Part shown: positions 38,842-46,169 of the stretch, in pieces
Layout of the letters: every line of letters begins with the position of its first letter
Position numbering within the stretch: the first letter of the stretch is position 1
Origin: JAGXLC01 sp964585385
GTDB taxonomy: Bacteria; Bacteroidota; Bacteroidia; Bacteroidales; UBA12077
Assembly: GCA_964585385.1 (NCBI GenBank)
Contig: CAZPDP010000009.1
Location: 29,603 to 93,602 of the forward strand
Reading direction: 5' to 3'
DNA: 64,000 nt
Notes under the pieces: generated by a model
What the model saw: the letters and a program-made list of their open reading frames with translations, nothing else
Databases searched by the model: none
Told to the model about the DNA's origin: nothing
Position numbers and translations under genes: made by a program

Positions 38842-40995
38842 TCACGCCTTAAATTGCCATGAACTTAAGAAGGAAACTACAAGGACAATCACCCCCGTCA
38901 GCAAGCAAACGTTCAGTAAGCCCAAAAGGGGAATGAGATAAATGGAAACCAGGAAAGAACCAATTGCAGCCCCCAATAAGTCAGCACTGTATATTTCGGA
39001 AACAATAGTTACGACCTTTTTCAAGCGCAATTGCGAGAGCATGGAAAAAATCATACCCACAAGAGAAGAAGCCACAAACATTAACAGAACAAATACAATC
39101 TGAATAAAAAGGGATGGCAGATTCAGCTTCTTAAAAATTAGCAGAAGGACAGGCAGGATAAAAGAAAACAAAGCCATGGCATATTGTAAACGGTAATAAC
39201 TTTTTATTTTTATTTCGGGAACAAAGAGATACCTGTAATTGGCTCCAAAAGCCAGGCCAGCCATAAAAACAGTTACAATAATGCCCACCATCTGAAACAC
39301 AGATCCAAAGAAAATCTGAAAAGCTACCAGCAGAATCAACTCAAGGGAAGCTCCGGCAAATCCAGCTATAAACATACCCCGGTTAACCGGATGCATAACA
39401 AAAAGAAAATATATTCCAGCGACAGCCAGGATGGTTATCGGAATCCAGAAATTAAACCGGAATTGGCTGAGCCATTGCCTGATTTTCAATGAGTAAGTAT
39501 AAGGCTGGAAATCCCTGTTGACCATTACATTCTTCCTTAACTGATCATGAATGGTTTTTGATCTTCTCTCAAGCAAATCATCCTGGATATAGTATTTGTT
39601 TACATACTGTGTTGACAATTTTCGCTCTTCCACACGTCTGGCAATTGAATAATTGAGAGGCTTGTCAGAAGCTATAAAATAATTGCTCTGTCCTGGAATG
39701 ATTTCCACATAATCAAATGCTTCCATCAGGGTTTTATGAAGAGTGGAATATAATTTAACAGACTCATCACTCAAATAATTGGAGGAACCAGATACACCAA
39801 AACTTATTACACCAGTTGATTTCAGTATAGTCTTTAACTCATGATAAAATTCGAGCGTATAAAACCGATTTAACTGAACGGTGTTGGGTTCCGGTACCCC
39901 GATAAGAACAACATCGTATTTTTTTTGAGTGCTTTCTACATATTCCCGGGCATCCTGATTTATAAGTGTAAGCTGCTCTTTCTTATATATATCCGAATAT
40001 TTTTGAAGAGATTCAATCAACCAGGGGTTAATCTCCACATAATCAATACTATGCACATCATACTTTAGGACTTCCTTAATAATTCCGGGAACACCCATGG
40101 AAAGCAGGAGTACATTTTTCGGGTTTTCATGCTGAAGCATGGGAAAATGGACAAATTCTTCATTTTTTATAGGCTGATTGGAAGAAAAAAGAAGAAGGTT
40201 GTTCTCATAAAAGTTCTTCTGACCTTCGTTTTCTGTCATTACAATATTCCCATAAGGGGTAGATTTATAGTACTTTACGTTCTGGCCTGTATATAAAAAT
40301 TCACGGGATAACCGGTCAGGATTGACAAAAATGACAAGAATAATAAATCCAATGGCCAGGAAAGAAATGACTAATGAAACCTTTTTTTTATGCAGTCGGA
40401 AGGTAATCAAAAACAAAACACCTAAATTGAGAAATATAAGAAAGAGAAGGGATTCAAAAGTTTCAAAAAACCAAATCAGTACCAGATTGAAAACAATACC
40501 TCCGGCAATGCTTCCGGCCGATTCAATAGCATAAGATTTACTTATAAGGTTTGCTCCGGATTTTTCAGAAACGATATGACAAAGTAGGGTAAATACAAAC
40601 CCTGATATCAGACAGAAGGGTAGTAAAACCAGGAAAGAACCCAGAAAAATTTCGAGGATATCTATCATAGAACCCGGGAGAAAAACAACATCCCGTAGAA
40701 AATACATCAAAAAAACCAGCAGGAAAGGGAGCAAGATTAAAACAATCAGCAATTGAAACGCAATCGCAATTTTATTCTTTATGTTTATTGAATATCTGCC
40801 AAGGTAAGAACCCAGACCTGTAAGCAACATCCAGTTTGCCAGGATAAGACCAATCACAAGCTCGTTACCGTAAAATAAACTTAAAAATTCCCTGAGTAGA
40901 ATAATCTGAGTAGCAATTGAAAGGAAACCCAACATATAAATCGCCACAAAGAATTCCCGGTTAATCAGATGATGGGGAGATTTATTGCTTACCAT
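38842..40995 (-). CDS. Membrane protein with spermidine synthase-like domain
   Basis: A 717-residue fused membrane/spermidine-synthase-like protein. About six to seven helices (1-225) precede a soluble Rossmann domain at about 230-490, and about six or seven more helices follow (510-717). The domain keeps VDYVEINPWLIE and INQDAREYVES, but the GGGDGG loop is SMGVPG and the usual catalytic Asp of the D-x-x-D motif is missing (LIGVPEPN). It is therefore unlikely to be a normal polyamine synthase. It is the last gene of the three-gene operon with the Memo-AMMECR1 fusion. Confidence 0.8.
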   Translation of the reverse strand: MVSNKSPHHLINREFFVAIYMLGFLSIATQIILLREFLSLFYGNELVIGLILANWMLLTGLGSYLGRYSINIKNKIAIAFQLLIVLILLPFLLVFLMYFLRDVVFLPGSMIDILEIFLGSFLVLLPFCLISGFVFTLLCHIVSEKSGANLISKSYAIESAGSIAGGIVFNLVLIWFFETFESLLFLIFLNLGVLFLITFRLHKKKVSLVISFLAIGFIILVIFVNPDRLSREFLYTGQNVKYYKSTPYGNIVMTENEGQKNFYENNLLLFSSNQPIKNEEFVHFPMLQHENPKNVLLLSMGVPGIIKEVLKYDVHSIDYVEINPWLIESLQKYSDIYKKEQLTLINQDAREYVESTQKKYDVVLIGVPEPNTVQLNRFYTLEFYHELKTILKSTGVISFGVSGSSNYLSDESVKLYSTLHKTLMEAFDYVEIIPGQSNYFIASDKPLNYSIARRVEERKLSTQYVNKYYIQDDLLERRSKTIHDQLRKNVMVNRDFQPYTYSLKIRQWLSQFRFNFWIPITILAVAGIYFLFVMHPVNRGMFIAGFAGASLELILLVAFQIFFGSVFQMVGIIVTVFMAGLAFGANYRYLFVPEIKIKSYYRLQYAMALFSFILPVLLLIFKKLNLPSLFIQIVFVLLMFVASSLVGMIFSMLSQLRLKKVVTIVSEIYSADLLGAAIGSFLVSIYLIPLLGLLNVCLLTGVIVLVVSFLSSWQFKA

Positions 40996-41023
40996 GACTT
41001 CATTTTAGGGTATGGTTAAATCA

Positions 41024-41386
41024 CTAACTCTTCTTCCCTGTTTTAAAATCTTCATTAATCAGCTTCCTGATTCCCTTGCGATAATAATTGAGATGCCACA
41101 AGGCATGAAAAACAGCTATGACAAGGAAAACTACTCCAAAATTGACATGCCAGCTTAAAACAGAGACAGGATTTATTCCAATATAGTAAACATTATTCAC
41201 TGCCAGCAAAAACCCCAATGGGGCAAAAACCAGGAAAACCAGGAGCAATATAATATTCCATAATTTACGGTGAACAGAAAAGGGATAATTCACTTTTCGT
41301 GTAAGAATATTTTTTCTGGTATAGAGATAGGAAATAAAATAAACCAGCAAGACACTGCCGGCTATGGTAAAAGGATAATAATCCAT
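41024..41386 (-). CDS. Small membrane protein with conserved-looking histidines (possible heme b protein)
   Basis: A 120-residue protein with three clear helices (about 6-24, 43-63, 78-100). Histidines lie at 39, 80, 94 and 98. His80 and His94 are on one helix 14 residues apart, a spacing seen in b-type cytochromes. A positively charged C-terminal tail follows. It begins 2 bases after the Memo-AMMECR1 stop, indicating translational coupling. Heme binding is an inference; the family is not one I can name with certainty. Confidence 0.65.
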   Translation of the reverse strand: MDYYPFTIAGSVLLVYFISYLYTRKNILTRKVNYPFSVHRKLWNIILLLVFLVFAPLGFLLAVNNVYYIGINPVSVLSWHVNFGVVFLVIAVFHALWHLNYYRKGIRKLINEDFKTGKKS

Positions 41387-41388
41387 AA

Positions 41389-42909
41389 CTAATTTTTTCC
41401 TGGTTTTTCATTGATAATAATAGCTCTATAGGTATAAAGTTCGGTTTCTCCATCTTTCCATTCATTCCAGCGCAAACCTGCTTTGTCCCGTGCGCAGTGA
41501 CCCAGGAATTCTTCCTTAGACCAGTTGGTCATTTCAGCCACCTGGGGTAAAAATGTACCTGCCCGGTTTCCTTTCTTGATATACACTCCGTGCTTCCCAA
41601 GTTCTATCTCGTCTACCGATGAAACTCTCTCCATCGGAGTAAGAACTGAAATTTCAATATCTATTTCATCCAGCTCATCTTCTGAAACCTCGGGAAAACG
41701 AACATCCTGTGTAGATGAAGCAATGGCCATATCCTGAACCACTTTGTACAAGGGTTTTTCAGGTTTAAACCGGCCGATACATCCTCTGAGTTCACCCTTT
41801 TTATGCAGTGTAACAAATGCTCCTGCCGGAGTTTCCAGTGTCTTTGTTATTTTTGATTCATCTACTTCAGGAATTATTCCGTGCCTGATAAAGTTTTCCA
41901 GCGTATTCCGCGCAATATCAAGCAGCACTTCCTTTTCTTTACTATTGATTTCAAAGCTCATATCTCTGTTTTCAGTTTGTTTCCTGTAAAATACAATAGA
42001 CCAATATCCTACCACCCTGCTTTTATCGCTCATTCTGTCTCCGGAATTCTCATACAGAATCTTTCTGGCAACTATGTCATCCTGGCCTTCGGTAACCGAA
42101 AGAAGTGAAAGAACGCTCGGCCAGCCACACATACTGGTCAGCAGATTTTTTACATCCTTATTGGTGTTGGCTCGAATCGTCTGAATTAACCGTTGGACCG
42201 AATTGCTGGTAACAGCATTGGCAGTTGCTTCATCTATTTTTTTTGCATCGTTATAATTCGGATAGTGAGAAAAATCGGTGCTGATAATAAAAAGATTTCT
42301 CTCATTAAAATATGGTTTCAAAGCATTCCCAATCTTCTCGCATACTTTTGGATCATGTGTCCCTGTCACAACAGGAACGATCTGAAATGGTTTTTCCAGA
42401 TGATATTGAAGAAAAGGAAGTTGAACTTCCAGGCTGTGCTCGTTATTATGGGCAGATTCCCTGAAATGAAACTTATCATATTCTTCAATTAGCTGGTGTG
42501 CCAGATCCCGGTTCACTTTCACTGTCCCCAGCGGAGTCTCATAGTGTCCTTCACTATATATGGAAGCGCCTTCGAAACTTTCCCTGTGGCTGGTTCCCAG
42601 AATAAAAATGTTATCGTATTCTGTTTCCGGGTCAATCTGATTATAAGAAGACGCCGCTACTACTCCCGAGTAGACGTACCCTGCATGCGGTGCAATAACA
42701 GCAGCGACAGGCTCATGAAAGGCTCTTTTTTCTGCCTTGCTGAACAAATCGATTAATGTGGTTTGCAAAGCCTCTTTATTATCGGGATAAAACTGACCGG
42801 ATACGACAGGCTTCCGGTTAACACAAGCTTCCTCATCCAGTCCTGTTTGAGTGTAACCCGACACTCCTAAACTTAAAAAAATGAAAAAAAGAATAACAAC
42901 TTTTCTCAT
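41389..42909 (-). CDS. AmmeMemoRadiSam Memo-AMMECR1 fusion (AmrB-AmrA), secreted
   Basis: A 506-residue fusion from the ATG at 42909; a TTG at 42918 would add three residues. Residues 1-21 are a Sec signal peptide (MRKVVILFFIFLSLGVSGYTQ). The Memo domain at about 30-310 keeps the metal/active-site set: His75 in APHAGYVYSG, His108 in GTSHRES, His158 in EHSLEVQLPF, Asp212/His215 in STDFSHYP and Cys261 in SMCGWP. The AMMECR1 domain at about 320-503 has the invariant LRGCIGRF at 374-381. Memo resembles extradiol dioxygenases and in humans binds copper or iron. A signal peptide on this pair is unexpected. It heads the operon. Confidence 0.9.
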   Translation of the reverse strand: MRKVVILFFIFLSLGVSGYTQTGLDEEACVNRKPVVSGQFYPDNKEALQTTLIDLFSKAEKRAFHEPVAAVIAPHAGYVYSGVVAASSYNQIDPETEYDNIFILGTSHRESFEGASIYSEGHYETPLGTVKVNRDLAHQLIEEYDKFHFRESAHNNEHSLEVQLPFLQYHLEKPFQIVPVVTGTHDPKVCEKIGNALKPYFNERNLFIISTDFSHYPNYNDAKKIDEATANAVTSNSVQRLIQTIRANTNKDVKNLLTSMCGWPSVLSLLSVTEGQDDIVARKILYENSGDRMSDKSRVVGYWSIVFYRKQTENRDMSFEINSKEKEVLLDIARNTLENFIRHGIIPEVDESKITKTLETPAGAFVTLHKKGELRGCIGRFKPEKPLYKVVQDMAIASSTQDVRFPEVSEDELDEIDIEISVLTPMERVSSVDEIELGKHGVYIKKGNRAGTFLPQVAEMTNWSKEEFLGHCARDKAGLRWNEWKDGETELYTYRAIIINEKPGKN

Positions 42910-43092
42910 TATAATCAATTCATATTCAATTTACGCTAAGATAAAAAATACCTCGATCCAAGACAATTTAGTTTGTTCTTTTATGCATATTCTCCCTTTA
43001 ATTTAATATGATTAAAAATAAATTAAACTTGTCTTTTATGTTCTCTGTAAAATTAATCTATATTAGCAATTAATTTAACAAAGAAGGTTAAC

Positions 43093-43671
43093 ATGAAAGA
43101 GATCAAAAATAATTTTCTGGAAGCCAGGGCAATACTCGATGAGTTTATTTCAAATCAAAAGAACTGGGATGCTATAGAAAAGGCGGGCAATATCCTTCTG
43201 GAAGCAGTCCGGTCCGGGAAAAAAATTATTTCATGTGGAAATGGGGGTTCAATGAGTGATGCCATGCACTTTGCCGAAGAACTTACCGGTCGCTTCAGAG
43301 AAAACAGGAAGCCCATCGCAGCGATGGCTATATCCGATCCAACCCATATATCATGCACCTCTAATGATTATGGTTATGAATATGTATTCTCCCGTTATGT
43401 TGAGGCTTTTGGGAAGAAAGGTGATGTACTGCTGGCCATCAGCACAAGCGGAAATTCGGGAAATATTCTGAAAGCCTGTGATATGGCCAGAGAAAAAAAC
43501 ATGAAGATTATTGCTCTTACCGGAAAAGATGGGGGAAAATTAAAAGACAACTGCGATGTTGAATTAAGAGCCCCTATTTCACAATACGCAGACAGAGCCC
43601 AGGAAATGCATATTAAAATTATTCACTCTCTTATCCATTTTATTGAATTAAACTTGGACGGGAAAGAATAA
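43093..43671 (+). CDS. gmhA: Sedoheptulose 7-phosphate isomerase
   Basis: A 192-residue SIS-domain protein. SCGNGGSMSDAMHFAEELTGRF and AISTSGNSGNILKA are the sugar-phosphate-binding loops of GmhA, and DRAQEMHIKIIHSLIH supplies the C-terminal active-site residues. It converts sedoheptulose 7-phosphate to D-glycero-D-manno-heptose 7-phosphate for lipopolysaccharide or S-layer heptose. An AAGAAGG ribosome-binding-like sequence precedes the start. No other heptose gene is in the window. yifB follows after 39 bases. Confidence 0.93.
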   Translation: MKEIKNNFLEARAILDEFISNQKNWDAIEKAGNILLEAVRSGKKIISCGNGGSMSDAMHFAEELTGRFRENRKPIAAMAISDPTHISCTSNDYGYEYVFSRYVEAFGKKGDVLLAISTSGNSGNILKACDMAREKNMKIIALTGKDGGKLKDNCDVELRAPISQYADRAQEMHIKIIHSLIHFIELNLDGKE

Positions 43672-43710
43672 TTTTTTACTTTCAACCGCTCAAACTGAAA
43701 ATCAACGAAC

Positions 43711-45249
43711 ATGCTGGTAAAAACCTATGGCAGTGCCGTTCAGGGCATCAATGCCACTACTGTTACTATTGAAGTCAATGTATCCCAGGGAATAAACTTC
43801 TACCTGGTTGGGTTACCGGATAATGCAGTGAAAGAAAGCCAACAAAGGATTGACTCCGCACTGAGAACCAACGGATACAAAGTTCCGGGTAAAAAAATTG
43901 TCATTAATATGGCCCCGGCAGATATCCGAAAAGAAGGTTCGTCATACGACCTGCCGTTAGCTATGGGAATCCTGGCAGCAGACGAGCAAATCAGAACCAC
44001 ACAACTAGACCAGTATGTTATAATGGGGGAGCTCTCGCTAGACGGAGGGCTTCAGCCAATCAGGGGCGTCCTTCCCATTGCCATACAAGCCAAAAAAGAA
44101 GGCTTCAAAGGCTTGATATTACCAAAAGAAAACGCCAATGAAGCTGCCGTGGTAAATGAGCTCGATGTATATGGCGTGGATAACATTCTTGAAGTTATTG
44201 ACTTCTTTAATGGAACCAACGACCTCGAAAAAACACACGTTGATACAAGGGAGGAATTCTTTGCAAACATCAATAATTACGAACTGGATTTCAGCGATGT
44301 AAAAGGACAGGAAAACGTGAAAAGAGCCCTGGAAATATCAGCGGCCGGTGGTCATAACATGGTAATGATCGGGCCTCCGGGTGCCGGAAAAACCATGCTG
44401 GCCAAGAGGCTGCCTACGATAACCCCTCCGATGACCTTACACGAAGCTTTAGAAACCACCAAAATCCATTCTGTGGCAGGGAAAACCAACGCAGAAACAT
44501 CGCTGATGACACGCCGGCCCTTTCGTTCACCACATCATACGAGCTCTGATGTAGCACTAGTGGGCGGAGGAGGATTTCCCCAACCCGGTGAAATTTCCCT
44601 GGCTCATAACGGAGTACTTTTCCTCGACGAGCTCCCGGAATTTCCGCGAACCGTGCTGGAAGTCATGAGACAGCCCCTGGAAGACCGGATTATAACTATC
44701 TCAAGGGCCAAATTTACAGTAGAATACCCGGCCAATTTCATGCTCGTTTCTTCAATGAATCCATGCCCCTGCGGATATTACAATCACCCGGAAAAAAACT
44801 GCGTCTGTACTCCGGGAAATATCCAGCGCTATATGAACAAAATTTCCGGTCCGTTATTAGATAGAATCGATATTCATATAGAAGTTGTGCCCGTTTCCTA
44901 TGAGGAGTTATCAAACACCAAAGCATCAGAAAATAGCAATATCATTAGAGAAAGAGTGATGAAAGCAAGAAAAATTCAATCGGAAAGATATAAGGACAAA
45001 GATTCAATATATTCAAATGCCCAAATGAGCAGTAGAATGATAAGGGAATATTGCCAGGTTGATAAAGCCGGGAAAAATTTACTTAAAAAAGCTATGGAAA
45101 ATCTGGGCCTTTCAGCAAGAGCATACGACAGAATCCTCAAAGTCTCCAGAACAATTGCCGATCTTGAAGGAACCAAAAACATTCAATCCTTCCATTTGGC
45201 AGAGGCTATACAATACAGAAGCTTAGACCGTGAAGGCTGGGGCTCCTGA
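43711..45249 (+). CDS. YifB/ComM family Mg-chelatase-like AAA+ ATPase
   Basis: A 512-residue protein with an N-terminal Lon-protease-like fold (about 1-180), an AAA+ core with Walker A GPPGAGKTMLAKRLP and Walker B VLFLDELPEF, and a C-terminal Mg_chelatase_C domain (LSARAYDRILKVSRTIADLEG). A cysteine cluster CPCGYYNHPEKNCVC is typical. ComM is a helicase that extends heteroduplex during natural transformation in Haemophilus and Vibrio; in Bacteroidota the role is presumed similar. Confidence 0.92.
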   Translation: MLVKTYGSAVQGINATTVTIEVNVSQGINFYLVGLPDNAVKESQQRIDSALRTNGYKVPGKKIVINMAPADIRKEGSSYDLPLAMGILAADEQIRTTQLDQYVIMGELSLDGGLQPIRGVLPIAIQAKKEGFKGLILPKENANEAAVVNELDVYGVDNILEVIDFFNGTNDLEKTHVDTREEFFANINNYELDFSDVKGQENVKRALEISAAGGHNMVMIGPPGAGKTMLAKRLPTITPPMTLHEALETTKIHSVAGKTNAETSLMTRRPFRSPHHTSSDVALVGGGGFPQPGEISLAHNGVLFLDELPEFPRTVLEVMRQPLEDRIITISRAKFTVEYPANFMLVSSMNPCPCGYYNHPEKNCVCTPGNIQRYMNKISGPLLDRIDIHIEVVPVSYEELSNTKASENSNIIRERVMKARKIQSERYKDKDSIYSNAQMSSRMIREYCQVDKAGKNLLKKAMENLGLSARAYDRILKVSRTIADLEGTKNIQSFHLAEAIQYRSLDREGWGS

Positions 45250-45401
45250 AGGGTAAAAAATATTGCAAATCTGCATGGAAGCTTGGCCTAAATAAAATAA
45301 AAAAACAAACAGCGCACCAATATCGAATCTCTATGAATAATACAGTCCTTCTAAAAGCGTGCTTTTTTCTATTATGTAAATACATTGGGGTTAGCAATCA
45401 G

Positions 45402-45434
45402 GGTGTTCTTTTTGGCATTGCCCCAAAAAGAACC
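45402..45434 (+). repeat. Hairpin in dispersed Bacteroidota intergenic repeat
   Basis: GGTGTTCTTTTTGG and CCCCAAAAAGAACC pair with one bulged base around a short loop. The motif is a common component of non-coding repeats in Bacteroidota genomes. It lies about 150 bases after yifB and lacks a T-run, so it is not a classic terminator. Confidence 0.5.
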
Positions 45435-45940
45435 AAAAAACGCTAGGCAAATCCGTCAGGGGCCGGACTTGAATCACTCTACCACCCCGCAATTCCCGCC
45501 TTCCCCGCAGGATTTTGCCTGGCCTGCGCGCCGGTTATGCAAAAGGTTTTTACCATGTCAATTTGTTTTGGTCTTGCCGCCTAATAAAATTTTGCTATAA
45601 ATTTTGGATGCAATAAAAAATCCGTGGTAAACTTGTCCGGCAACTGACGGATCCGTTGCATCCGCGTCATCTGCGTTCCTTTAAAGCTCTATAGATGAAA
45701 TAATTGCATAGGTTATGTATACGGGAGGTTTAATTCTGGATCATTCCACTTTCAATTCAAATAGCATTCTATAACATCTGCATAGAAGCGTTAGAAAGAC
45801 TCTTAAGGAAAGAATCAGATACTCAATAGATAATTTAGCCTGTATTATTCATAAATTTTTATGATTATGAATTAAATGCAGGTTAACCCGACTTAGATGA
45901 ACTTAAATTTTTGAAAAAATTTTATTAAATCTTAGTCGCT

Positions 45941-45978
45941 GTCGGAGACAGGAATAATTCATGAATTATTCGGGTTAG
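45941..45978 (-). repeat. Dispersed intergenic repeat, uninterrupted copy
   Basis: Read on the minus strand it begins CTAACCCGAATAATTCATG and ends ATTCCTGTCTCCGAC. It matches 3835-3896 except that the 24-base insertion of that copy is absent, so the AATAATTCATGAATTATT palindrome is intact. Confidence 0.6.
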
Positions 45979-46092
45979 AACATAGTTAAAATTCTACATA
46001 GATAAAAATTTTTATATTAGCTATTTCCTTCATGATAAGCATGTATTAAGCAATTTTATATTTTCCCTTTCCCTAGAAAAGTTGATTAAAAG

Positions 46093-46122
46093 ATTGGCTG
46101 TTCAGTAAAATTTGTATTTTTG
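46093..46122 (+). promoter_or_regulatory. Predicted promoter for hppA
   Basis: TTG at 46094-46096 and TATTTTTG at 46115-46122 are 18 bases apart, 47 bases before the hppA ATG. Confidence 0.6.
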
Positions 46123-46169
46123 TTTTCCAAACGACAAAAATCTAGTAATAACTAAAAATCTAATAAAAA

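Larger units (their letters stand above)
45250..46169. other. Long non-coding spacer made of degenerate repeats
   Basis: There are 920 bases between yifB and hppA with no credible gene. From about 45380 to 45560 the sequence resembles a dispersed Bacteroidota repeat with a CCCCAAAAAGAACC hairpin and a GC-rich CCTGCGCGCCGG stretch. About 45600-45680 carries GGATCCGTTGCATCCGCGTCATCTGCG, a degenerate tandem-like repeat. 45941-45978 is the second copy of the repeat at 3835-3896. The last 80 bases hold the hppA promoter. I see no tRNA or recognisable structured RNA. Confidence 0.6.

Noticed and set aside
45440..45560. tRNA-like stretch (GGACTTGAATC followed by a GC-rich region)
   Set aside because: No cloverleaf can be drawn and the sequence resembles a common Bacteroidota non-coding repeat.
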